Part shown: piece by piece, positions 55,209 to 62,759 of the stretch
Layout of the letters: every line of letters begins with the position of its first letter
Numbering within the stretch: position 1 is the first letter of the stretch
Assembly: GCF_016908525.1 (NCBI RefSeq)
Contig: NZ_JAFBEB010000004.1
Span: 186,001-250,000 of the forward strand
DNA from: Brevibacillus fulvus
GTDB lineage: Bacteria; Bacillota; Bacilli; Brevibacillales; Brevibacillaceae
DNA length: 64,000 nt
Reading direction: 5' to 3'
Position numbers and translations under genes: made by a program
Notes under the pieces: model-generated
Databases searched by the model: none
Told to the model about the DNA's origin: nothing
What the model saw: only the letters and a program-made list of their open reading frames with translations

Positions 55209-56135
55209 TCACAAATATGCCGTCCGGTGGTACGTTCCTTGATGGCGTTGACGCAGCCCTTTGCCCAGCAAAGCAAAGGAAACAACGGCAACGGTGTAGG
55301 CGCCCAGCGGAGCTAAAAAAATGTACATATGGGCGCTGTAAATAAAGCCGCGATATGCGCCGACCAGTCCGGCCCACTCGTGGGTCACCGAGTGATAGGT
55401 GATGGGGTCGGTGGTCATGAACGTTCCCCCGACATACATGTCAAACATGCCCAACAACCCCATCAACGTCATAATGGCGATTGCTTCGGTGACAAACATG
55501 ACGGTGATTTGTTCCTTGAGCTGTGGCAAAATATGGCGGTATATAAGCGAATGACGCCCCGCGCCAAGTGCTGTCGCTGCCAGAACATACTGCGAATGCT
55601 TGATCTGCTCCGTCTTTTGCCGAATCGAGGCAACAACGCTGGGGATGCCCAACAGGCTGAGCAATCCGATAAAAATCGCCAGCAGGGCGCCGACCGGCAA
55701 TTCCGCATTCACGTTGATTCCCGACAAGAGAAAATAAGCTGGGATAAACATCGGGATGTACCCCCAGGCATTCTCCACAGCCAACCACCATCGCTGAGCT
55801 TGTTCCGCTGTGCCCAAGTAGACCCCGACGACCGTCCCGGCGAGCACGCGCAAGAAGGCGATCAGCAACGTAACAAAAATGGTGTAGCGCGCTCCGTACA
55901 GCAAGAGCGACAACAGGTCACTGCCGGCCTTGTCCGTCCCCAGCCAGTGATCGGCGGAAGGAGGCAGCGGCGGCGAAATGATTTTTGTTTTCCCGTTGAC
56001 CTCGACATTGCGCACGCGCTCTTTGAAATCTTCTTCATAGGGAGCGATCCATGGACCGACGATCGCCAGAATGACCAGGAATGCGACCAACAGGCTGCCA
56101 ACCCATAGCGAAAGATTCATCCGGTTTTTTTGCAA
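55209..56135 (-). CDS. Peptide-type ABC transporter permease (OppC/DppC-like)
   Basis: 308 residues with about six helices. The N-terminal LSLWVGSLLVAFLVILAIVG and the substrate-loop phrase HWLGTDKAGSDLLSLLLYGA are typical of OppC-type permeases. The EAA loop is recognisable as YVLAATALGAGRHSLIYRHI. The start is TTG at 56135 behind GGAGGGG. It follows the OppB-like gene by 32 bases. No binding protein or ATPase gene adjoins, so the pair is incomplete locally. The ~100 bases between this gene and the gerE promoter show nothing else. Confidence 0.85.
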   Translation of the reverse strand: MQKNRMNLSLWVGSLLVAFLVILAIVGPWIAPYEEDFKERVRNVEVNGKTKIISPPLPPSADHWLGTDKAGSDLLSLLLYGARYTIFVTLLIAFLRVLAGTVVGVYLGTAEQAQRWWLAVENAWGYIPMFIPAYFLLSGINVNAELPVGALLAIFIGLLSLLGIPSVVASIRQKTEQIKHSQYVLAATALGAGRHSLIYRHILPQLKEQITVMFVTEAIAIMTLMGLLGMFDMYVGGTFMTTDPITYHSVTHEWAGLVGAYRGFIYSAHMYIFLAPLGAYTVAVVSFALLGKGLRQRHQGTYHRTAYL

Positions 56136-56167
56136 CAGCTTCCCCTCCCCTATATGCTAAAGTGCGA

Positions 56168-57025
56168 CTACTCATAGACAAAGGTACGCGTGCAGACATA
56201 CAGCAGCAAACGAACCAGATAATAGACAAGGATGGACAGCAAAATGATTGCCATTAAGCCCATCACCGCAGCATTGAATTGATACGGTGCTCCTTTGCTG
56301 AAAATGAACCGGGTCAAGCCGACGACATTTAAGGTGTATTCGACAACAAACAGATTGGAAACGGCAATGGCGACCGTTTTTTTCAAATCGGCCAACACGA
56401 TGGGCAGGATATTTTTCCATACATGGTGGCGCAAAACATGCCAGACGCCCAATCCTTTGGCCAAGGCCGTTTTTATAAAATCCTCTCCGCTGATCTGCCG
56501 GTAATGCAAACTGATGACTTTGGTCAAGAAAATAGTCGGTCCTATCGCCAAGACGGCCATTGGAAACCAACTGTTTACCGCATCGCTGTTGGGAGATAAC
56601 GTAATGATGCGGATTTGCGTCCACTTGTAAAACTGGATCGCCAGCATGATGGAAAACAGAACGAGAACAAAGTCCGGGATCGCCGACAGCAGATCAAGCA
56701 AGCGCTGGAGAAGCCGTGCCAGAAAAAAACGCTGTAAGAATAGTCCGACAATCACGCTGATGAAAACCGCCAGCAAGACGCCGCCCAGCAGAAGCCCAAA
56801 AGAACGGACCGCAAATGGCAAGAGATCATGGGCAATCTCACGCTCGGTTTGTCCGAGCTCATATGTGCCCAGCGTTCCGTGCGACATTTGTTCAACCAGG
56901 TAGACAGCCCGGCTTACCAGCTTGTCCGGCTCAAAAACGACCTCTTCCTTGGAGGTGTAAACCATCAGCGGGGCACCGCAAACGATGATGACGAGCAAAA
57001 ACATGGCCAACAGTTGTTTGGTCAA
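56168..57025 (-). CDS. Peptide-type ABC transporter permease (OppB/DppB-like, divergent)
   Basis: 285 residues with about six helices. The EAA loop is ISGEDFIKTALAKGLGVWHVLRHHVW. The first periplasmic loop (VVFEPDKLVSRAVYLVEQMS) is short relative to OppB. The start shown is TTG at 57025, but the only good ribosome-binding site, GGGAGG at 57043-57048, is 17 bases away and fits better an in-frame CTG at 57034. It forms a pair with the OppC-like gene. The substrate is unknown; local absence of ATPase and binding protein is notable. Confidence 0.8.
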   Translation of the reverse strand: MTKQLLAMFLLVIIVCGAPLMVYTSKEEVVFEPDKLVSRAVYLVEQMSHGTLGTYELGQTEREIAHDLLPFAVRSFGLLLGGVLLAVFISVIVGLFLQRFFLARLLQRLLDLLSAIPDFVLVLFSIMLAIQFYKWTQIRIITLSPNSDAVNSWFPMAVLAIGPTIFLTKVISLHYRQISGEDFIKTALAKGLGVWHVLRHHVWKNILPIVLADLKKTVAIAVSNLFVVEYTLNVVGLTRFIFSKGAPYQFNAAVMGLMAIILLSILVYYLVRLLLYVCTRTFVYE

Positions 57026-57078
57026 GGTAAACAGGTGGATTGCCTCCCTTTTCCATCAATCTTGTTCCAAAAATAAGG

Positions 57079-57104
57079 AAAAACGCCCTGCTTGGAGGAC
57101 GCTT
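57079..57104 (-). terminator. Terminator of cheX
   Basis: In the minus direction GCGTCCT (complement of 57096-57102) pairs with AGGGCGT (complement of 57083-57089), with two wobble pairs and a six-base loop; five T follow. It lies 12 bases after the cheX stop. Confidence 0.65.
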
Positions 57105-57115
57105 GGTTAACGTAG

Positions 57116-57574
57116 TTATTTTGCGACAATTACCTGGATGTCTAGTTTTCCCAAATCACTGATCTCAAGCGGTACCGTAAGAGCCTCTCCGGTAAGTGCA
57201 GGCAACTCTTGCCCTTCCAGAAGCTGAGGCGGTGTAATATCAATAGTAATGCCTTGTGTATACAGGATGCTGCTGGCGTTGCCAGAAATCATGTTACCCA
57301 GTTCGGCGATTGCGCTTTTGCCCATTTCATCCATCTCCTGAATCGGAAAGCCGCCCATCATAGCCGAGACAATTTTCAAGGCCACATCATGGGAGAGACC
57401 AAACATAACGTTGCCTTGAACCTCACCAGTGAGCCCGATGCGAATCCACACATGATTTTCTTTAAATGATACTTCCTTGATGCTAAGTTCCCCGCGGGTA
57501 ATCTCTACATTGCACATCTGCTGGAGAATATTGGAGGCCGATTCCAGAAACGGGTTGATATACTGGACACTCAT
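57116..57574 (-). CDS. cheX: Chemotaxis phosphatase CheX
   Basis: 152 residues of the CheC/CheX/FliY family. The phosphatase signature is in KSAIAELGNMISGNASSIL, with the catalytic Glu and Asn three residues apart; only one such motif is present, as in CheX. It would dephosphorylate CheY-P and reset flagellar switching. The ATG at 57574 is adjoined by a TTG at 57577; AAAGGA lies eight to eleven bases upstream. It has its own sigma-A promoter and terminator and no chemotaxis neighbours. Confidence 0.88.
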   Translation of the reverse strand: MSVQYINPFLESASNILQQMCNVEITRGELSIKEVSFKENHVWIRIGLTGEVQGNVMFGLSHDVALKIVSAMMGGFPIQEMDEMGKSAIAELGNMISGNASSILYTQGITIDITPPQLLEGQELPALTGEALTVPLEISDLGKLDIQVIVAK

Positions 57575-57621
57575 CAAAAAACAAATCCTTTCGACAGGCA
57601 ATTGATTCCTTAATTGTTATT

Positions 57622-57650
57622 ATTATAAATTCTTTAATTTAGGGTAACAA
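57622..57650 (-). promoter_or_regulatory. Sigma-A promoter of cheX
   Basis: On the minus strand TTGTTA (57645-57650) and TATAAT (57622-57627) are 17 bases apart in AT-rich DNA. The start would lie about 40 bases before the cheX ATG. Confidence 0.8.
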
Positions 57651-57668
57651 GAGCTATTTCTTGTTTGA

Positions 57669-58046
57669 TCAGTTCGCCGAACGGACGGGAATGCCGGCAA
57701 ACAGCCGAACCAAGCGCTCATCCGGTTGACTGGTGTAAATGCAGACCGCTTGCCGCAAATCGAGGATCGTCACGCCGATCTCATGTTGGCTGAGCTGCCA
57801 AATGGGCAAAGGCAATTCGCCAAAAGCGATTACCGTGTCCCCAAAAGCCAGACATTCAGCAATACATCGCTGCCGCGGATAAGTGGGAGATTCCTCGAGC
57901 AAATGAATCGGTTCGAGCCCGAATTGTTCCAGCAGATGCCGGCGATCTGCCAACTGTTCCGGATTTTTGTTCCCTGCCGTTTTTCGCGGAGACAACACAG
58001 GATACGCTTGATAAATATATTCCCGGTTTATTCCGTGATAAAACAT
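57669..58046 (-). CDS. Hypothetical protein, 125 residues
   Basis: I recognise no family. The sequence starts MFYHGINREYIYQAYPVLSP and ends PDERLVRLFAGIPVRSAN. It is soluble-looking, with no signal peptide, membrane helix or cysteine cluster (the two cysteines are C58 in RQRCIAE, approximately, and one in AVCIYTSQ). The ATG at 58046 is eight bases behind GGGAGGTT, a strong site that supports translation. It is 59 bases behind the large subtilase gene; a hairpin at the subtilase stop codon lacks a clear T run, so the two may be co-transcribed. The composition is like its neighbours. Confidence 0.65.
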   Translation of the reverse strand: MFYHGINREYIYQAYPVLSPRKTAGNKNPEQLADRRHLLEQFGLEPIHLLEESPTYPRQRCIAECLAFGDTVIAFGELPLPIWQLSQHEIGVTILDLRQAVCIYTSQPDERLVRLFAGIPVRSAN

Positions 58047-58093
58047 AAAAAAATAACCTCCCGGCAAATAGATACCCACTTTGTCTTGAAACA

Positions 58094-58122
58094 GGCAAGG
58101 GTGTCTACTCGACACCCTTGCC
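58094..58122 (-). other. Perfect 12-bp hairpin at the subtilase stop codon
   Basis: GGCAAGGGTGTC (58094-58105) and its exact complement (58111-58122) enclose five bases; the TAG stop of the subtilase gene lies at the loop edge. On the minus strand the following sequence is CTGTTTCAAG, not a good T run. It may slow transcription, protect the 3' end of the message, or act as a weak terminator. Confidence 0.6.
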
Positions 58123-61100
58123 ATCTTTCCCGGTGATTACAATTTCACTGTCAATTGTTCGCCCCAACAAATCGATTGCCGTCAGGCTAATTTTTTGCTT
58201 GCCCGCTTTTACTTCGGGCAAATGCAAGCGAAATTCGCCTTTGTCGTTTAGATCCGGCTGGATGCGCTGCTCGCCGTAGAAGACTTCCAGTTGGACGGGC
58301 GTTTCCGATGATATTTTGCCGTGTATGGACAAGGGCTCTCCGGCTGCGGCTTGGTAGCTTTTTTTCTCCACGGCAAGCGTCGGCATCGGAAGAGACTTCG
58401 CTTTGTACGTTACCGATTGTTGACCGACGTTTAAGGTGGCATTTCCTCCCGCCGCGTCAACATACGCTTGCGCCTGAATCAAGGTTTTGTTCCCCGCTTC
58501 ATCCCCTCCCTCGATCAAGAGGCGATTTTCTCCCTGATGCAGCACTACTTGATGTACCTCGTATTTTTCCAACGCTTTTTCCAACTGTTCGCCTTCCCAA
58601 TGGGCAATGATTTGCCCGTTGACCACCAATTTGCCTTTATAGTTCAAGTCATGGAACCGGATGCGCAAAGGCATCACCATTCGCTTGGTAGCCGGTTCGT
58701 AATAAACCTCTTCGGTTCCGTTGTTCATCAGCTGAAGCTCCGGAGCGGTTTTATCCACAATGATCCGCTGTGTAAACTGCCGCTTGTTGCCAAACAGGTC
58801 TTCGGCCTCATAGACGACGTAATTCAGACCTTCCGGCAACTTCAAGATCGTCGCAAACGCGCCGTCCTGCTCGACCGCAACGGCCTGCTGATTGATCTTC
58901 AGTTTGACCCGGTCAAGCATATCTTCTCCGCCAACTCGCCCATGGATCGCGATTTCCGACTGCGCGGTCACCAGCAGTTGCTCGTACAGGTCATTGGGAA
59001 AGACAACGGTTGGCGGCGTATTGTCTCCTTTGCCATTGATTTTGACGAACGACAGATTGCCGGCGTAGTCATAAGCCACCAAAGTGATCTGTTTGGATGG
59101 CTGGCTGATATGCGTGCCTTTTTCACTGGCGGAATACGGACCGCCGGCTTTTTTGCCGTCCATGTACAGTAAATATCCTTGCACATCCTTGTCCCGACTG
59201 TTCCAGTGCAATTGCTTGCCCGACAAAGAAGCGGTCACACTCGGCGCTTTTCGGTCGACGCGAACGGGCAGAATCATCGTCTGCCAATCGGCGTTTTTCC
59301 CGTCAATTTTGGCGCGAATCACAAACCGGTATGCTCCGTCCGGCGCAGGCACATACTCACCTTTTTCCGGGGAATACAGCTTGCCATCCCAGTTCCATTC
59401 CTCTTTTTCGGTATAAAAGTAAGGCAGGCCCAGCTTCGACTGATCAAACTTTTCTACTTTCTCGTCGTTGACAAGCGAACGGACAATGTGCCCTTGCTTG
59501 TCCGCAATCGCGATGCTTACCTGTTTGGCATTTCGCAAAAAAGTAATCGAGGGGGAAGCGATGTCATAATGGCCATCGTCATTTGGCGAGAAGGCAATTT
59601 TGTCCGGATCGATCAAGACTCGTCCCTCTTCGTTCACACCGGTAACGCCCAAGTAATCGCGATACTTCCATTTGTCATTTTGTTTATCGTGATACCAGGT
59701 TGTTTTTACACCGGTGCGCTTTTCCTGGCTCGCTTCCTCCCAAATCGGCGCGTCCATAATGCGCGGTTCGTCCCAATCGCCATAAAACCCGTAATAGGGA
59801 ACGCGCAAAGCCGGAACATCCGCAGCGGTCGGCTCAAACAGGATATAGCCTTCCGCAAAGGAATTGCGCGGCGTTTGCGCAGACAGCTGCAAAGTGACTT
59901 TTAGTTCCGCGCGTTTGCCGGGCGCTACGGTCAATTGATTTTTGGAGAAAGAAAGTTTTGCGCCAGGCAAAGGGGTGTCGGCCAAAAGATTGTAGCCGTC
60001 CCGACGCAAATCGGTCATTACGCCAAATTCATTTTTGATCGTATACGTCAAAGGCTTGTTGCCAAATTTGTTGTCGAGATACAGCGTAAACGTTTTGCTT
60101 TTTCCGATCTCCCCCAGCGATATGCCCGCTTTTCCTTTGCTGTCGGTAATGACCACAGGGGTTTTGATCGCCTTGGCCACCTGCAGCATGCCCGCACCTT
60201 GCACACGCGGCGAATAGGGAAGCTTGCCCGGTTTGTCGCCAACCGAAGCTGTGGCGATTTCGCGCGGATCGATAATCGGTTCCGCCGTATTCATCGCTGC
60301 AGCCTTGATCGTCTCTACCAGCTTGCGTCCCTGCAGGTTGCGTCCTTCCTTCAAATACGCTTGCTTGATCAAGGCCACTCCTCCTGCTACATGCGGGGTC
60401 GCCATTGAGGTGCCGCTTTTCACGGCGTAGCCATGATCCCGAACGGTTGAAAGAATTCCTCCGCCCGGTGCGGTTATTTCCGGTTTGAACTGCAGATCCG
60501 GGGTCGGTCCCCAGGAGGAGAAAGACGACACTGTCCCCCCATGCGGATAAGGCAACGGGTTTTGGCCATATTGCCCATCAAAGGAAACCGTTACTTTTCT
60601 CCCCTTTTTCAACTGCGCCGCCAGCTGCTGTCCCGGCAGCTGCAGGATGGATACAGCCGGTATCTGTTTGCTGCTATCCGCACTGATGATCATCGGTCCC
60701 GGTTGATTGTTATAAATAATGACGCCGGCGGCCCCTGCTTGCTTGGCCTGCTTCAGTTTTTCCTCAAACGTAATCTCTCCCCGTTCTACCAGGACGACTT
60801 TATCCTTGACGGAAACATGATAATCTTCTTTTTTTCCTTTTCCCATATAGACGAGCTGATACGATCGAGGCAGAGATTGAACCGGATTCAGCGCTTCCCC
60901 CTCGCTCGCATGGCCGGTGAAGTAAACAACGCGCTCCAGTCCGCTCACTCCGGTTACAGCGAAGCTGATCCCTGCCAGCGACGCCGAATTGGCGGACGCA
61001 ACCGAAAAGGCGTCCGGCGCCAATCCCGGCGATCCAATCATGGAGACGTCAGGGTTTTCCGCCTTTACTTTGTCGCTTCCGAAATAACCGTCGTTTCCGG

Positions 61101-61890
61101 CCGCTGCCACGACGATCACCCCATGATCGACTGCGCGTTTGATCGCATATTGCTCCATATTTGTCTCATCGACATAACCTGCGGAAGAGCCCAAACTGAG
61201 GTTGATCACATCCGCCTTTTTGGCGACGGAATCATTGATCGCAAATAAAATCGATTCGCTCAGTCCGGAAACCTCTCCTTGATAATTGCTGAACACTTTT
61301 TGACTAAGCAGCTGCGCCTCTGGCGCAACCCCTTTCAGCTTTCCGTTGGCCGCCACGATACCCGCCACATGCATGCCATGTTGTGATTCTCCAGCATCGA
61401 CGGTCGTCTGATTGCGATCGGCCCAATTGTAGCCGGAAATGACCTTTTGCGTAGAGCCGGATTTTTGTTTGGCCGCTTGCTTGTTGGCCAGCGGAGCCAT
61501 ATCAGGGTGATGGGGATTGACCCCGGTATCGATAATCGACACCAGCATCCCTTCTCCTTTCACACCCGCCTCTTGCCACGCCTTTTTGACTTCCAGCATA
61601 TCCAAAGCGGAGGAGGGGCCTGTATTCACCTGTTCGCTTGTGATGACCGCTTCCGGTTTGCTCCATTCATTCGCAGCCAGATCCGCTTCCCGCCTGGAAC
61701 CAATACCCGCGCTTTTTTCTGCGGCGTGGGAGCGGTTCAGCTCATGCAGATCCTCGATCACTTGTGTGTAAAAAGAAGCAGGCACCGTCTCCTCCGGTCG
61801 ATTCAAGCTTGCTGCTGTACTTGCAGGTATGTCCGTGCCTAAAACGAATACTGTGAACGCGATGCTGGCGCATAATCCTCGTTTCTTCAT
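58105..61890 (-). CDS. Large secreted subtilisin-like serine protease (S8, lactocepin/C5a-peptidase type)
   Basis: 1261 residues. Signal peptide (about 1-27), propeptide to about 90, then the S8 catalytic domain with D121 (IIDTGVNPHHPD), H171 (SQHGMHVAG), oxyanion Asn266 (AAAGNDG) and S495 (SGTSMATPHVAGG). A protease-associated domain is inserted at about 340-440 (VLVERGEITFEEKLKQAKQA). A Fn3-like domain follows (about 600-700), and then several Ig-like modules (e.g. VDKTAPELQL, VDRKAPSVTA). There is no LPXTG anchor; the end is GKDGKGVE. It degrades extracellular protein. The ATG at 61890 has GGAGG upstream. It is monocistronic or linked with the small hypothetical gene. Confidence 0.95.
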   Translation of the reverse strand: MKKRGLCASIAFTVFVLGTDIPASTAASLNRPEETVPASFYTQVIEDLHELNRSHAAEKSAGIGSRREADLAANEWSKPEAVITSEQVNTGPSSALDMLEVKKAWQEAGVKGEGMLVSIIDTGVNPHHPDMAPLANKQAAKQKSGSTQKVISGYNWADRNQTTVDAGESQHGMHVAGIVAANGKLKGVAPEAQLLSQKVFSNYQGEVSGLSESILFAINDSVAKKADVINLSLGSSAGYVDETNMEQYAIKRAVDHGVIVVAAAGNDGYFGSDKVKAENPDVSMIGSPGLAPDAFSVASANSASLAGISFAVTGVSGLERVVYFTGHASEGEALNPVQSLPRSYQLVYMGKGKKEDYHVSVKDKVVLVERGEITFEEKLKQAKQAGAAGVIIYNNQPGPMIISADSSKQIPAVSILQLPGQQLAAQLKKGRKVTVSFDGQYGQNPLPYPHGGTVSSFSSWGPTPDLQFKPEITAPGGGILSTVRDHGYAVKSGTSMATPHVAGGVALIKQAYLKEGRNLQGRKLVETIKAAAMNTAEPIIDPREIATASVGDKPGKLPYSPRVQGAGMLQVAKAIKTPVVITDSKGKAGISLGEIGKSKTFTLYLDNKFGNKPLTYTIKNEFGVMTDLRRDGYNLLADTPLPGAKLSFSKNQLTVAPGKRAELKVTLQLSAQTPRNSFAEGYILFEPTAADVPALRVPYYGFYGDWDEPRIMDAPIWEEASQEKRTGVKTTWYHDKQNDKWKYRDYLGVTGVNEEGRVLIDPDKIAFSPNDDGHYDIASPSITFLRNAKQVSIAIADKQGHIVRSLVNDEKVEKFDQSKLGLPYFYTEKEEWNWDGKLYSPEKGEYVPAPDGAYRFVIRAKIDGKNADWQTMILPVRVDRKAPSVTASLSGKQLHWNSRDKDVQGYLLYMDGKKAGGPYSASEKGTHISQPSKQITLVAYDYAGNLSFVKINGKGDNTPPTVVFPNDLYEQLLVTAQSEIAIHGRVGGEDMLDRVKLKINQQAVAVEQDGAFATILKLPEGLNYVVYEAEDLFGNKRQFTQRIIVDKTAPELQLMNNGTEEVYYEPATKRMVMPLRIRFHDLNYKGKLVVNGQIIAHWEGEQLEKALEKYEVHQVVLHQGENRLLIEGGDEAGNKTLIQAQAYVDAAGGNATLNVGQQSVTYKAKSLPMPTLAVEKKSYQAAAGEPLSIHGKISSETPVQLEVFYGEQRIQPDLNDKGEFRLHLPEVKAGKQKISLTAIDLLGRTIDSEIVITGKDGKGVE

Positions 61891-61965
61891 CTCCTGCCTC
61901 CTCTGGAAAAAAGTCAGTGGCTTCCCTATAGTTTTCCAAGGAAGGCAGGACGGTATTCTCCCGAC

Positions 61966-62000
61966 AGAAAAAAACCCCCAACGCGAGGTTGAGGGTTTTG
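61966..62000 (-). terminator. Rho-independent terminator of the sdh operon
   Basis: AAACCC-C-CAAC (61972-61982) pairs with GTTG-A-GGGTTT (61988-61998). In the minus direction seven T follow. It lies directly after the sdhB stop. Confidence 0.9.
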
Positions 62001-62007
62001 CCGCTGC

Positions 62008-62757
62008 TTACGAGAAGAAGAAACGTTTCAGCGCGTATTTATTGGTTTCTTTGTTCATGTGAGCGATCGAAGTGGTCAATGGAATACCTTTCGGGCAAGC
62101 CTGCACGCAGTTTTGCGAGTTGCCGCACTCGGCAATGCCGCCTTCTCCCATCAATGCTTCCAGACGCTCATGTTTGTTCATCGCACCGGTTGGATGCTGG
62201 TTGAACAAGCGAACTTGCGAAATGGCGAACGGTCCGATAAACGGAGATTTTTCATTCACGTTCGGGCACGCTTCCAGGCAGACGCCGCAAGTCATGCATT
62301 TGGACAATTCATACGCCCATTGACGGTCAACCTCTGGCATCCTTGGTCCAGGACCAAGATCATAGGTACCATCAATCGGAATCCAGGCTTTGACGCGTTT
62401 CAGCGCATCGAACATACGGCTGCGGTCAACAGACAGGTCGCGTTGAACCGGGAATGTGCTCATTGGTTCAATTCGGATCGGTTGCTCCAGCTTATCGACA
62501 AGTGCGCTGCACGCTTGGCGAGGTTTGCCGTTGATCACCATCGAGCATGCTCCGCAAACTTCTTCCAAACAGTTGGATTCCCAAATAACCGGTTTGGTTT
62601 TTTGGCCCTGTGCGTTGACAGGATTGCGCTGGATTTCCATCAATGCGGAAATCACATTCATATTTGGACGGTAAGGAACCTTGAATTCTTCCTTATAAGG
62701 AGTGCTATCAGGCGTATCCTGACGGGTGATGATCAAATGAACCAGTTTGTCGGCCAT
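62008..62757 (-). CDS. sdhB: Succinate dehydrogenase iron-sulfur subunit
   Basis: 249 residues. The 2Fe-2S ligands lie in ESNCLEEVCGACSMVINGK and the following QAC, the 4Fe-4S ligands in CMTCGVCLEACP and the 3Fe-4S ligands in CGNSQNCVQACPKG. It transfers electrons from the flavoprotein to menaquinone at the membrane anchor. The start is ATG at 62757, eight bases behind GGAGGG; the TTG at 62763, which overlaps the sdhA stop, is too close to that site. It is the last gene of the sdh operon. Confidence 0.97.
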   Translation of the reverse strand: MADKLVHLIITRQDTPDSTPYKEEFKVPYRPNMNVISALMEIQRNPVNAQGQKTKPVIWESNCLEEVCGACSMVINGKPRQACSALVDKLEQPIRIEPMSTFPVQRDLSVDRSRMFDALKRVKAWIPIDGTYDLGPGPRMPEVDRQWAYELSKCMTCGVCLEACPNVNEKSPFIGPFAISQVRLFNQHPTGAMNKHERLEALMGEGGIAECGNSQNCVQACPKGIPLTTSIAHMNKETNKYALKRFFFS

Positions 62758-62759
62758 GA

